Assembly (NCBI RefSeq): GCF_964656455.1
Contig: NC_135722.1
Location: forward strand, 86,547,313 to 86,611,312
DNA: 64,000 nucleotides
Source: Halichoerus grypus
Taxonomy: Eukaryota; Chordata; Mammalia; Carnivora; Phocidae
Direction of reading: 5' to 3'
The first letter of the stretch is position 1. Every line of letters starts with the position of its first letter. Shown one piece after another: positions 11,200 to 21,999 of the stretch. Below the pieces are notes generated by a model, which was not told where the DNA came from, ran no database searches, and worked only from the letters and a program-made list of their open reading frames with translations. The translations under genes and the position numbers were made by a program.

Positions 11200-12090
11200 A
11201 AAATAAAAGTGCAACTCGTGCCAGATAATATAACCAACACCGTCCAAAAGCTGTACAGACAACAGGAGCCAACTCTGGAAAAGATGAATAGATGCTATAC
11301 TCCTGCTCAAAAATCTTCCGAGACTCCCATTGCCCATATCGAATCTAAATTCTTTTTTTTTTTTTTTTTTTTTTTAAAGATTTTATTTATTTATTTGACA
11401 GAGAGAGACAAAGCGAGAGAAGGAACACAAGCAGGGGGAGTGGGAGAGGGAGAGGCAGGCTTCCCGAGGAGCAGGGAGCCCGATGTGGGGCTCGATCCCA
11501 GGACCCTGAGATCATGACCTGAGCCGAAGGCAGATGCTTAACGACTGAGCCACCCAGGCGCCCCGAATCTAAATTCTTTAAGAGGATATTCAAGTGTCTT
11601 TACCTCTCCTGCTGCACCCCAAACTCCTGCACCTGCCTGCCCCAACACCTGTACACACACCTCACTTTTGCCTTAACTATTAAACCATTCCCACCTCGTG
11701 TTTTTCCTGCTGCTATTCCTTCCTTCCTTCCTCCCCCATTTGTCAGGCACCTGCCCATCCTTCAAGCGGGAGCTCAAATGTCCCATCCTCCATGAAAGCT
11801 TGCCCAGCTCTCCCAGACAGAATAACCTGCTCTCTCCCATCTGTTCTCAAAGGATTTTACTTATATCCTCCCCTCCCACCATTGTCATACTTATGTATAG
11901 TCCTCGCCATCCAGTCCCCTCTACAATTTATAAATTGAAATCAAGGCCACGTATCCATTTCTGCATCCTCCCTTGAATTCCTACCTCCACCACGTCACTC
12001 CACGCCCCCTGCCCCACGCCACATTCCTCCCGTCAAGGGTCTGTCCTGGCAACATCCACATAAGAGATTCTCAATACGTTGTTTGTTCCA
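11200..12090 (+). repeat. L2 LINE fragment, interrupted by a SINE
   Basis: The 5' part reads TCCTGCTCAAAAATCTTCCG and GACTCCCATTGCCC ('cctgctcaaaacccttcagtggctccccattgcc'). After the SINE at 11356-11563 it resumes with GGCACCTGCCCATCCTTCAA, GCGGGAGCTCAAATGTCCCA and ends near CAATACGTTGTTTGTTCC. This is one L2 copy with a younger SINE inside it. Short ORFs here have no independent support. Confidence 0.75.
11356..11563 (-). repeat. SINEC SINE inside L2
   Basis: Minus-strand full-length copy with a long poly-T (poly-A tail). Perfect 16-bp TSD cgaatctaaattcttt at 11340-11355 and 11564-11579. The tail is long and uninterrupted, which suggests a young insertion. Confidence 0.96.
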
Positions 12091-12394
12091 TTAAATTAAA
12101 TTCATAACTAAGAGGATTAGGAGGGAATACAGTCACTCCAAAGACAGGAGAAAGGCAGTGCCCTGATGACAGGCAAGTGAGATATCACTTCAGGTCCTGC
12201 TAAGAACTCTCATTTGTCACTTTCAAGGTGGCTCATCTAGAAGCTGCTCAGGATTTCGAATTCCTCCAGTTTAAGGACCCTGCCTTCTAGATGTGACAAT
12301 AGAGCACGGAGAACAATTTTTAAGCAATTACGGGGGGAAAAACCAAAATCTTTTTTAAGACACTCTACAGCCATCTGTTAGAAATTGGTCATAA

Positions 12395-12592
12395 GGGCGC
12401 CTGGGTGGCTCAGTTGGTTAAGCGACTGCCTTTGGCTCAGGTCATGATCCCAGGGTCCTGGGATCGAGTCCCACATCGGGCTCCTGGCTCAGCAGGGAGC
12501 CTGCTTCTCCCTCTGACCCTCTCCTCTCTCATGCTGTTTCTCTCTCGCTCGCTCTCCAATAAATAAATAAATAAAATCTTTAAAAAAAAAAA
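12395..12592 (+). repeat. SINEC SINE
   Basis: Full-length copy starting GGGCGCCTGGGTGGCTCAGT. Perfect 14-bp TSD gaaattggtcataa at 12381-12394 and 12593-12606. Confidence 0.96.
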
Positions 12593-12744
12593 GAAATTGG
12601 TCATAAAAACTATCCAGACATGCTGTGAACAGGAGTTCAGTGCCGCCCCCTGGTGTTTGTAGTGAGCAGTCCTCAGTGGCGTTAAACTGAGCATATCCAA
12701 TCGAGCGTTTGTCCTCCAAGGTGGTCGCCATAGTGCCGCATGCG

Positions 12745-12950
12745 CTTTGGAGTCTAACAAATCTGAGTTGAAATCCAGGTTAACCATTATAACCTTTAGT
12801 TTCCACGCCTCTAGGATGGAGCTAATAAAATCCCTCTTCACAAGGCTGCTTTTAGGATTAAATGAGATTTTGAATATCAAATACTTAATGACTCACAACA
12901 AGTGCTCAGTAAGTGGAAGCTATTATTATTACAGTAATGATTCTATAATT
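12745..12950 (+). repeat. MIR SINE
   Basis: Contains TTGGAGTCTAACAAATCTGA, GGATTAAATGAGATTTTGAA and AAGTGCTCAGTAAGTGGAAG followed by CTATTATTATTAC, the MIR 3' half in order. Confidence 0.85.
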
Positions 12951-13625
12951 TAATACATTTCTGAACGTTCTCTTTTAAAATTACCTTCAAAGCCCCTCTA
13001 TAAGCCACATGCAAAAATCATGGATTTTTTTCCCCGTTTTTTTTTTGTATTCCTTATTTTGTGCTAAAATATCACAATATTTGAGTCTGCATTTTATTAA
13101 TCGGATTTATCTAAAAATTTTATTTAGAAGCTTACAAAAGCCAAAGCCGCTATTGAAAGAAAGTTTTGCAACCACTGACTATGTTTCGCAGGTACTTATG
13201 GAATTTCAAAGGCATTGTTCAAAACCTAAATTTTGTATAAAAAGCATTCACATCTGATACAAACATCCCAGACATTCTTCACGAGATCTAGTAAAAAGTT
13301 AGCTTAATCAAATCATCAAGTAGTGATTAATATGAATACGAAGGCTATTATGGGATGACAATCATAAAAGTCAGGTCTTCTGAGTTCATAACATAGAATC
13401 CCAGGAAACCTAAAACTGTGGAAGCAACCCAACATGGAAGCTGAGTTAAGCTGACATTCTAGATGGCTCCAGGGAACTTCAGTGGAGTGATAGTCTCTGA
13501 GCTCCCTATTGGACCTGATAATAACTTTAATTATTACCTCATATTGCACTGCTTAGCCAGAGAATGTCCTCGAAAGGTTGCTGGATTCACTAATAAATAC
13601 TGCCAAAGCTCTGATTTTTCAATAG
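12951..13625. other. Unannotated AT-rich DNA
   Basis: No gene or recognisable repeat was seen. A 9-T run is present near 13040. Confidence 0.45.
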
Positions 13626-13629
13626 GAGA

Positions 13630-14085
13630 TTATTATTCATTCAATCAATAAGTACTTCCTGGCCCCGCTTATGTATATAACATAGTACTTAACACTGTCA
13701 GAATCACAAAGAAGATACTGCCAGACCCCTGACCTCACGGGCTTTCCATCCCAGGGGAGACCAGAATTCTAATCTAAAGTCTGTCAATTCTAATCAGTAT
13801 ATAAGCCTACAAGGAATATATCACAAGTAATACAATTACTCACTGAGTAAATAGTAGAAATAAGGCATGCTATGGAGAGAAAGACACCTGTGGATGGGAG
13901 TGGTCATGGAGGTCCCAGAATTAAACTCAGCCTGATGGATAGACAGCCTTTCCACAGTCAAAGAGAAGGGGAACGATTTTAGGGGAGGAGACCAATACAA
14001 TAACGGCATAGCAGTATAAGTGGCCCAGGAAAACAGAAAGTAAAGCAATCCAGCTAAACAGAAGCTAAAGTAAGGATGCGGTGAG
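13630..14085 (-). repeat. L2 LINE 3' end (minus strand)
   Basis: TTCATTCAATCAATAAGTAC followed by TTCCTGGCCCC and a degenerate 'ccctgcc ctcaaggagctt' region is the reverse complement of the L2 terminus. The antisense ORF at 13836-14258 falls largely inside it and is not a gene. Confidence 0.65.
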
Positions 14086-14089
14086 CTAT

Positions 14090-15235
14090 AAGATAGGGAC
14101 AGTATTTGGAACAGACTGTAAAGAATCCGAATGGCAGGAATGCATACTTCATCCTGCAGAGGCGAGGAAGGGATGCTCTCCTGTGGCCCATTGTAGGAAG
14201 TCAGCAGGAGATCTCCAAATGCTGAACTTTCAATGGGCCCTTTTGACATTATCTCCATTTTCCCTGGGATTCAGAGGTGAGTGAGTCTAAATCTTCTGCC
14301 TAAAGAAAAATGAAATAAAAGATTTGGGGTTTAGCTGTACATCTCCATCTTCCCATGTTCACCGTGGCCTCTCTGCCCAAGGGTCATGAGTAATGGGCGA
14401 CAGAAGCAAGAAGAGCCGAAGAAACTCAGAGCTGCTGGTGGCTGGAAAGAAATTGTTCCTGGCAGAGAGCTCTGTCCTATCGATGCCTGGGATAGAGCAG
14501 TGGGATTAGGTGGTTTGCTGGGCCCCACGGCATGGTCTGTGGTGCTGTCAGCAGCCTTTCATCAAAACATGATGGGGTAACACGCAGTGCAGGCTGGTTT
14601 ATGTTCTGGATATTAAAGGCAGGCTTACGCGTTCCTCTATTTATACATGCACCCAGGCCTGCTGGATGACTGCCATTCCATTCAAGAGAGATCAAATAAA
14701 ACCGTCCCGTGTAGCACGCCGGGACACACACCACGCGTTCCTGGAAGCAGCAGACAAGAAAGGGGTTGACCTCCAACCACAGAAAGGAATCCAGCAGGGG
14801 AAACCACAGTGGCCTACCAGACCACAAAGAGAAATCCATTCTCGGAGTGTGGAAAGCTGGTCTTGGTAAAAGCCGTAGGTGGGATTTTTTAAACAAACCA
14901 CACCAATTTTGAAGGATGGGGAGGCAAGGCGAGGGGCCCTGGGGGCACCACGTGTCTCATTCATATCAGCTTCATTGTCAGACTACAGTCTTGTCAAAAC
15001 CCTGCCAATGGGAGGGCCCCTAGTTTACTCGAACTTCATCCCCTGATTCATCAGACATATTCTACGACTGCCCTTCCCCTGGAGACTAAGCCAAAGGAGA
15101 GCAGATTGCAGAACTCTGTGTAGCTGGCTGGGTGGGGACTGGTTAAACGGAGTTCGAAGGCCCTGAGAGATACAACTGGTGAGCAGCTCCCCCTGACAAA
15201 ATCCCCTGCTGCTACACAGATCTTTAGTTCCATGC
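14090..15235. other. Unannotated DNA
   Basis: Several overlapping ORFs of 60-140 codons occur on both strands (for example 14477-14896 minus) without motifs, so I read none as a gene. No repeat was recognised. Confidence 0.4.
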
Positions 15236-15595
15236 CACCAGCCTCTCATTCCTCTCCAGTTCCCCACCCTTGAGCATTTCAAACAGACACATATTTTTAT
15301 TGGCCGCTACCTTCCTAAAGCTTTCCTAGGTTGCGAGACCCGAATGCTTCCTCGATTGAACTTGTTCTAATTTCGTGGTACTTTTTACATATCCTGTTTT
15401 ATATAATTATTTACATACACAACTTTCCCTCCCCCCATGAGCTTGTAAACTCCTATAGGCAAGCTATAATTTCCTCCATCCCCCTACACCACCTTAAACA
15501 TCAGAGACATTCAAGAAAACTCTTATTGAAACATGTACAAATTGTAAAACCTCAATGGGTTTTGAATAAATGTTGCTGACTCATTCATTGACTTT
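15236..15595 (+). repeat. Possible L2 LINE 3' end
   Basis: A pyrimidine-rich block ending with CATGAGCTTGTAAACTCCTA TAGGCAAG and then TTTTGAATAAATGTTGCTGA, similar to the L2 terminus 'gactgtaagctccttgagggcaggg ... caataaatgtttgttga'. Diverged. Confidence 0.55.
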
Positions 15596-15799
15596 TAGAG
15601 CAAAACGGCACACTTAAGTAAAGCACAAATACCACCCAAAATGAAGATCACGATGCAAATATTATTGCTGTTTGGCCAGACTCTGACCCTCTCTGAACAG
15701 ATGACTGGGTATTAAAACCAGTGCTATTCAAATATAAAAATAGAGAGGCAGCAGGCCTTGGAAAGTGACTACCAACCTTGAGGAAAAGAAGCAAATATC

Positions 15800-16370
15800 A
15801 AGATTCTGGACTCCAGTTCCTTCACTCCCATCCCTTCATAGTTTCCTGGCCAAACTCACATCTCCTTCTTCCCTTACCGCTGAGTTCACCCCTTGAATTC
15901 AAATGCTCACTAACTATCCCTTGAACTGTGGCACTTGTCTCCTAATTGGTCTTCGACTTGAATAGCTTCGAGAGTTTCCAATTCTTTTCCAGTTGATTTA
16001 TAGTTTCCCAAACATATCCCATACATTCCCCTCTCCAGGTCTCTGCTCAGGCTTTTGCTGTGCTTGTGGAATATTTTTCCCCACAACTATCCACATTTTA
16101 TTTATTCTTCAGTCCAACCACTTCATCCTTCATGGAATCTTCCTTGAAGTTCCCTCCTGGAAGCCATTTCTCTTTTCCCGAACTCTCATAGCATCTGGCA
16201 CCTTTCTGATGGCATTTAACATCCTGTGCATTATAGTTTTCCGTGCATGCCTTCTCTCTACAAATTCCTGAGGGCAGAACCGTTTATCTCCCATAGTATC
16301 ATGCATCGTTAATTTCATATACTATGTCCTCAACGAATATTTGTTGAGTGAGGGAATGTATGTATAAATG
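15800..16370 (+). repeat. L2 LINE 3' region
   Basis: Contains TCTCTGCTCAGGCTTTTGCT GTGCTTG, TCATGGAATCTTCCTTGAAG, TTCCTGAGGGCAGAACCGTT and CAACGAATATTTGTTGAGTG, the L2 order to its 3' terminus. Confidence 0.85.
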
Positions 16371-16379
16371 AATGAGGAT

Positions 16380-17425
16380 ATAAAGTAATAATAACTCATT
16401 GAATGAATGAGAGGCATTGTCAACATTTCTGACATTTAAGGAAAAGGAAAGTCATTCCAGGTATTTATCAGGTTGAACCTCTTGCCTTTACTTAAGTTAG
16501 TTATTATTAGTCTCACTTTAAGCAGACCAGGCAACCAAGGCCAACATAGACTAAAAGCCTTGTTAAAGTCAGATGGCCCAATGTAGAGCTCTTTCTTCTG
16601 TACGATTCTGCTCGATATTAGTGTCTGTCTTTTCAATACTGGCAATGTATCATGGGATTATCTTCACAAAGACCAGAAAAGATACCCCACCTAATTCTTT
16701 TCCTCCTCTTTTCAATAACCCCTTCTTAGTCCCATGCCTTCAGAGAATGTACAGATGAACACTTACTTATAGTAGAATGATGTCCTTCTCATTATAAACA
16801 AGGCAGACCTGGTCTACGTAAGTCCAGAAAGCAAAAGTCTTTCAAGATCGAAAGTAATTCCCAGATTAGAGTCTGCGGATATGGCAAGGAAGAAACTTAA
16901 ATCAAAAGAAATATAATCAAAATGTTCTCCTTGGTAGATGGCTCCCTGGACTTGGTTCAGCGCCCACAAATGGAAATTCTCAGGGCAAGCTTAGTCTTCT
17001 TGCTGTTGGCAAACTGCCACAGAAACATTCCAACCCACCCAGGTCCAACCAGAGAAGCGGGCATCAAATCAAAAGAGCAGAGCACCCGCTTCTAGGGACA
17101 GAATGGACCCGGCTTAGTAGTGGCCCCAGGCCCCAAGATGTGTGAAGACCACTACAGAGTCTAATTCTGATATAACAGGAAGAGTTAAGTCTGCTCTTGG
17201 GAAATCTCTGGCAAATGTTCTCACAGTTGGATTTGTGAGAACAGCAGTTCCTGATAAAAGCCCAGAAAGAAGATAGTAGCTATTAACACCCTTGGCCTGA
17301 GGCCTGCAACTCTTTGGACAGTCTTTCTGCATGTTAGACAAAAGTGCCCAGAAAATTTACAGGCCAGTGGTGGTTAGAGCAGCCTGGCACCAAGAGGGAG
17401 TTCTCACCCAGCCTTTGTAAGAGCT
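16380..17425. other. Unannotated DNA
   Basis: No gene or recognisable repeat was seen. ORFs are short and random-looking. Confidence 0.45.
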
Positions 17426-17429
17426 AAGT

Positions 17430-17619
17430 AGGGGCGCCTGGATGGCTCAGTTGGTTAAGTGTCCGACTCTTGATTTCAGCTCGGGTCATGATCTCAGGGT
17501 CGTGAGATCAAGCCCTGTGTCAGGCTCCACGGTGGGTGTGGACCCTGCTTAAGATTCTCTCTCTCCTTCTCTCTCTGCCACTCCCCCACCCCGATCTAAA
17601 AAAAAAAGAGAGAGAGATA
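17430..17619 (+). repeat. SINEC SINE, older variant
   Basis: Starts GGGGCGCCTGGATGGCTCAG and carries the GACTCTTGATTTCAGCTCGG variant rather than CTGCCTTCGGCTCAGG. Ends in an (A)n(GA)n tail. Imperfect TSD gagctaagt / aagctaaat. Confidence 0.9.
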
Positions 17620-18235
17620 AAAAGCTAAATGATTCTGTGCCTTTGTTTCTCTTGCTGTAAAATGGGTTTGATCCTGAGTTAGGACTGTTGTGCTTGTTGT
17701 AAAATACTGAATCTCTATGAGTGCAGGTCAAACGTCTCCAGACCGAATCAGCCTGGAGTGGGAACCCTGACAGAACAATACTCAAGGCACCCTTCTCACC
17801 TAAGAGGGGACTTCTTCCTCTCCTGCCTTTCTAGTCCAGGAGCTTCTGGGCATCTGATGTGTGCTCCAGAAGCTCCACTTCCTCCTGGCAGCCCCCACCA
17901 TACACCCAATGCCCCCAGGACACTGTGCCCTTCTCCTAGCTTCACTGACCCTGTTTGCACCCCTACTCTTGGCTGAGGGGCTGTGCCAGCCCCACAAACA
18001 TAGGTGTGGTACCCTAGAGCTCTACCCCAACACCACCTCACCAAAGCACGGGAAATCCAGCCCTCTTCATTTGTATTCATTCTCTTCCTACGCTCTCATA
18101 TCACTGTTTTGACCCTTGAGTGAAGTATTTGAGTGGTTTCCATAATTAAGGTTCCCTAAAGGGTTGGGGTAAAAGACCATTGGAAAGGCATGTATTTCAC
18201 CATGTTACCCTCTGTCTAAAATGTCCTTATCTTAA
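17620..18235. other. Unannotated DNA
   Basis: Overlapping 65-94 codon ORFs on both strands at 17758-18112 have no recognisable motif. No repeat was recognised. Confidence 0.4.
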
Positions 18236-18251
18236 TGTTGAGGACATTTTA

Positions 18252-18416
18252 TTTTTTAAAGATTTTATTTATTTATGATAGAGAGAGCATGAGTAGGGGG
18301 AGGGGCAGAAGGAGAAACAGACTCCCCGCTGAGTGGGGAGCCTGATGCAGGGCTCAATCCCAGGACCCTGGGATTGTGACCTGAGCCGAAGGCAGACTGA
18401 GCCACCCAGGCACCCC
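18252..18416 (-). repeat. SINEC SINE with a small head deletion
   Basis: Minus-strand copy. The head reads GGCAGACTGAGCCACCCAGG, missing the usual 'tgcttaaccaac' bases between GGCAGA and CTGAGCC. Perfect TSD gaggacatttta at 18240-18251 and 18417-18428. Confidence 0.94.
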
Positions 18417-18529
18417 GAGGACATTTTAAACATAATTACTATACCTTCAACACACTTATCAAGAATAACGATAACTCCTTAATGACCTCTCCTACCAATC
18501 CCTATGCATATTTCCTTGATTTTTCTCCA

Positions 18530-19780
18530 ACAGGTCTTTTTATTGTTGATTTGTTTGAATCAGGATCCAAACAAGGGCCTCACAATGCCTTTGGCTGTTT
18601 TCTCTCCTCAGTGTATTTTATCCTATAATAACTCATCCTCCCTTTTTCTCTAATGCCATTCTTGTTGGAGCATAATGCATATTTGGAGAAACCGGGTCAC
18701 ATTTCCCATAGAGTGTCCCATCTTTGGGATCTAGCCAACCACATCCTTGTCATTCAAGCAGTTCTTCTATCCCTCATATTTCCTGTAAACGAGTAGCAGT
18801 TCTAAAGACTCGATTGGAATCAGGTTCAATTTTTTAGGCAAGAAACATCATAAGAAATACTTCCTGGTATATCATCTCATGAGGCATGTAACATTTAGGC
18901 TGTCCAACTTTTCAGGAGGCTAAGATTGATCACAGGGCGTAGGTGGTGTCAGCCTGACCCTTCCATTATAATGTTCCCCATCAACGGTTCAGCTAATAGT
19001 TTTAGCCTCATCGACGAATGTTGCCTAAATCAACTATCTCATTAGAGGTCAAAAATGGAGTGTTTTTTTAAATTCTATCATTCCTTCCACATTTATTATT
19101 TGGAATTCTTCTATATAGCACCTACTTTTATCAAATATCTAGTAACTCTAAAATACAGTTGGCATAGAAAGAATAAAATAAAGGCTTTCTCATATTTATT
19201 CATTTTCAGAATAATTAATTATTATCTAGCAACTTCCAAAGGCAAGGTGTTAGCTGTATTTTGTTTTTGTGGTTGTTTTAGGTATCATTGTGAACTCATA
19301 GTTTTTATGTATTTGACAGGTTTTAATCCATTGTAGTTATTATTCTTTTTGATGCAGAAATGACCCCACTTTGGCGAGTGGGAGCCCCTTCAAAGTGGTT
19401 CCCGTGTTGTTTTGACATGACCTCAAATAGTCTGGGAAAGCTTCCCTGCAAAACAAGTTGGCTCGTCATGTACATTTCTTTTTTTTTTTTTTTTTTAAGA
19501 TTGTATTTTCTTATTTGAGAGAGAGAGAGCACAGAGGGAGGGGGAGAAGGAGAAGCAGACTCCCCACTGAGCAGGGAGCCCAATGTGGGGCTTGATCACA
19601 GTGCCCTGGGATCATGACCTGAGCCAAAGGCAGATGCTTAACTGACTAAGCCACCCAGGCGCCCCTCGTCAGGTACATTTCTTTCCCAGACCTGGGATCA
19701 GTCATTTCTCCAGGTGAAATGGTATTTGGAGACCTGTCTCAGGATTTTTTTTTAATTAAGCACTTTTCTAATTAAGCATT
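18530..19780. repeat. Ancient LINE-like 3'-region repeat, copy A
   Basis: Reads TTTGTTTGAATCAGGATCCA AACAAGGGCC, GAAACCGGGTCACATTTCCC, then GCGAGTGGGAGCCCCTTCAA and ends after a SINE with GAAATGGTATTTGG. I recall this series as an old mammalian L1ME-type segment, but family and orientation are from memory. A second copy lies at about 56950-58110. The ORF at 19055-19336 lies inside it. Confidence 0.55.
19482..19664 (-). repeat. SINEC SINE
   Basis: Minus-strand copy with a long poly-T. TSD ctcgtcatgtacatttcttt at 19462-19481 and ctcgtcaggtacatttcttt from 19665 (one mismatch). It splits the old LINE-like repeat around it. Confidence 0.95.
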
Positions 19781-20391
19781 AATGAATACAGTTGAGACTT
19801 CCAATGCAGACATATCCCTGATCTCATTGCCCTTCTTTTTCTGTTGGAGGTAAATATGACCATGAATACATTATTTATCATTCTTGTTCAAGTTTTCATT
19901 TTTTAACACATATTTTGTATACATACATATTAAATAGCATTGTTTTACAGTTGTTTAAATCTTATAGAATGCTATTACACTATAAATATCTTACTTCAAC
20001 CAGTTTTTTTCCTACCTGATACTATTTTTTTCATAATTATCCATATTGGTAGATATATTGCTGGTTCATTTTAACTGCTGCATGTTGTTATTTCATGGTA
20101 TATATTATGACAATTTTTTTCCTGTTAGTGAATTCTTAGGTTTTCAAATTTTGCTATTACAAACAATACTGAAATGAATATTCTTGAACACCTCTCCCTG
20201 TGCACAGCATGAACATTTCTCTAGCATATATTTCTAGACGTAAAACTGTTGGGTCACAGGATATGAACACCTTCAAATTTACTAGATATAACCAAATTGC
20301 TCTCCAAAAAGTTTGTGCGAATTTATACTTCCACCAGCAGTGTACAAAAGGCTTCATTTTCGAACTATACTCAAATAAAAAAAAATTTTAG

Positions 20392-20497
20392 GGGCACCTG
20401 GTTAGCTCAAGTCAGTGGAGCATTTGATTCTTTATCTTGGGATTATAAGTTCAAGTCCCAAGTTGGGTGTAGAGATTACTTTAAAAAAATAAAACCT
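20392..20497 (+). repeat. Short old-type SINEC
   Basis: GGGGCACCTGGTTAGCTCAA then GTTCAAGTCCCAAGTTGGGT GTAGAGATTAC and an A-rich tail. This is the older short carnivore SINE lacking the CT-rich block. It is diverged. Confidence 0.85.
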
Positions 20498-20498
20498 T

Positions 20499-20700
20499 GG
20501 GGTGCCTAGGTGGCTCAGTCGGTTAAGACTACAACTCTTCACTTGGGCTCAGGTCATGATCTCAGGGTTGTAAGATCAAGCCCCACATCAGGCTCCACAC
20601 TGGGCGTAGAGCCTGCTTAAAACTCTCTTTCTCTCCCTCTCCCTCTGCCCACCCCCAAAACATATAAATAAATAAAATCTTTTTAAATTTTTTAATAAAT
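20499..20700 (+). repeat. SINEC SINE adjacent to the short SINE
   Basis: Starts GGGTGCCTAGGTGGCTCAGT directly after the tail of the preceding SINE and ends in AATAAATAAATAAAATC. The phrase aactatactcaaat occurs at both ends of the double insert (about 20362 and 20739), so the two may sit between one target duplication. The sequence at 20700-20770 resembles a LINE-1 tail. Confidence 0.85.
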
Positions 20701-20949
20701 AAATAAGTACAGCTGAAACTAAGATAACATTGTGTCTCAACTATACTCAAATTTTAAAAATTTTAATAAATAAAGAGTTTCATTTTCTTCCTACATCCTC
20801 ACTCAAACTTGGTATTATCAGACTTTTTTTTCCAACTCATGGGTGTGAAATGATTTCTCCTTGATATTTTAATTTGCACTTCTCTGATTGCTAGTGAGCT
20901 TGAGATTCTTCTTATATGTGTGTTGGCTACTTGGGTTGCTATCTCTATT

Positions 20950-21185
20950 GAGTATGAGAGCAGACATAGTGGCTTAGACCATAGGAACCCGAGCCAAACT
21001 TCTAGGCTCAAACTCAGTCCTACCAGTTACTTTAAGCAAGTTATCGAACACTCTCTATGCCTGTTTCTTCATCTATAAAGTGGGGACAATAAAAACCTCT
21101 CTCACAGGAACATAGTAAAGATTAAATGAGTTAATATATCTCAAGTGCTTAGGACAGTGCCTGGCTATTACCATTATCATCATTA
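20950..21185 (+). repeat. MIR SINE inside L1 fragment
   Basis: Complete MIR order: AGCAGACATAGTGGCTTAGA, AGTTACTTTAAGCAAGTTAT, GCCTGTTTCTTCATCTATAA AGTGGGGAC, GATTAAATGAGTTAATATAT and AGTGCCTGGCTATTACC. It is flanked on both sides by minus-strand LINE-1 sequence. Confidence 0.92.
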
Positions 21186-21407
21186 TTGGTTTGTAAGGGC
21201 TCTTTCTTTATTCTGGATACTTTTCCTCTGTCAGATTTTGCATTTGAAATAGCTTTCCCCAAATATCTGCATTTTTGTCTTTTTATTTTGTTTATAGTAT
21301 CTTTGGTTGGTGCAGAAAATTTACTATTAATATAATGTAATAAAACTTATCCTTATTTTTTCCTATACAGTTTGAGGTTTTGGTGTAAACTCTAAGAAAT
21401 CTTTCTT

Positions 21408-21527
21408 TTTCTTTTTTTTAAAGTTTATTTATTTATTTAAGTAATCTCTACCCCCAACATAGGGCTCGAACTCATAACCCCAAGATCAAGAGCCTCACAC
21501 TCTTCCAACTGAGCCAGCCAGGTGCCC
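21408..21527 (-). repeat. Short old-type SINEC
   Basis: Minus-strand short carnivore SINE (AAGTAATCTCTACCCCCAAC, then GAGCCAGCCAGGTGCCCC). TSD core ctaagaaat at 21392-21400 and 21528-21536. Confidence 0.9.
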
Positions 21528-21544
21528 CTAAGAAATTTTTTCTC

Positions 21545-21718
21545 AGGGCGCTTGGGTGGCTCAGTCGGTTAAGCGTCTGCCTTCGGCTTGGGTCATGATC
21601 CCAGGGCCCTGGGATCGAGCCACACTGCTTCTCCCTCTCCCTCTGCCTGCCACTCTGCCTACTTGTGCTCTCTCTCTCTCTGCTCTTTCTGTCAAATAAA
21701 TGAATAAAATCTTAAAAA
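21545..21718 (+). repeat. SINEC SINE in the same target, opposite strand
   Basis: Starts AGGGCGCTTGGGTGGCTCAG and ends AATAAATGAATAAAATC. The 14-base sequence agaaattttttctc (21531-21544) is repeated as agaaatcttttctc (21719-21732). It lies only 17 bp from the preceding minus-strand SINE. The middle lacks CCCACATCGGGCTCCCTGCT, an internal deletion. Confidence 0.92.
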
Positions 21719-21999
21719 AGAAATCTTTTCTCTACACAAAGTCATGAAGACCAATATTTTCTTCTAAAATTTTAAAGTTAGGTTTTTTTACTTGCAGGAC
21801 TTTACCCCACCTGTAAGATGAGAGAGGGATCTAATTTTGTGTTTCTCCATACAGATAATCAATTTCCCAAGCACCACTATTGAACAGCCATTATTTCTCC
21901 AGACTTGTAATTCTACCTTTATCATATACCAAGTCAAGTGTCCATGTATGTGTGAGTGGGTTTCTGGGCTTCCTATCCTTCAATTAATTAATTGAATTA

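Larger units (their letters stand above)
19860..21990 (-). repeat. L1ME-type LINE-1 3' end, minus strand, heavily interrupted
   Basis: Reverse-complement L1 3' UTR phrases occur in order: TTGCTATTACAAACAATACT, AAACTGTTGGGTCACAGGAT, ACTTCCACCAGCAGTGTACA, then after SINEs AACTCATGGGTGTGAAATGA, and after a MIR TTTATAGTATCTTTGGTTGG and ATACCAAGTCAAGTGTCCAT. Inserts are SINEs at 20392-20700 and 21408-21718 and a MIR at about 20950-21185. Confidence 0.75.

Noticed and set aside
10852..11563. Inverted pair of full-length SINEs about 300 bp apart as a novel hairpin
   Set aside because: A real inverted pair, but an ordinary outcome of two independent, well-delimited SINE insertions.
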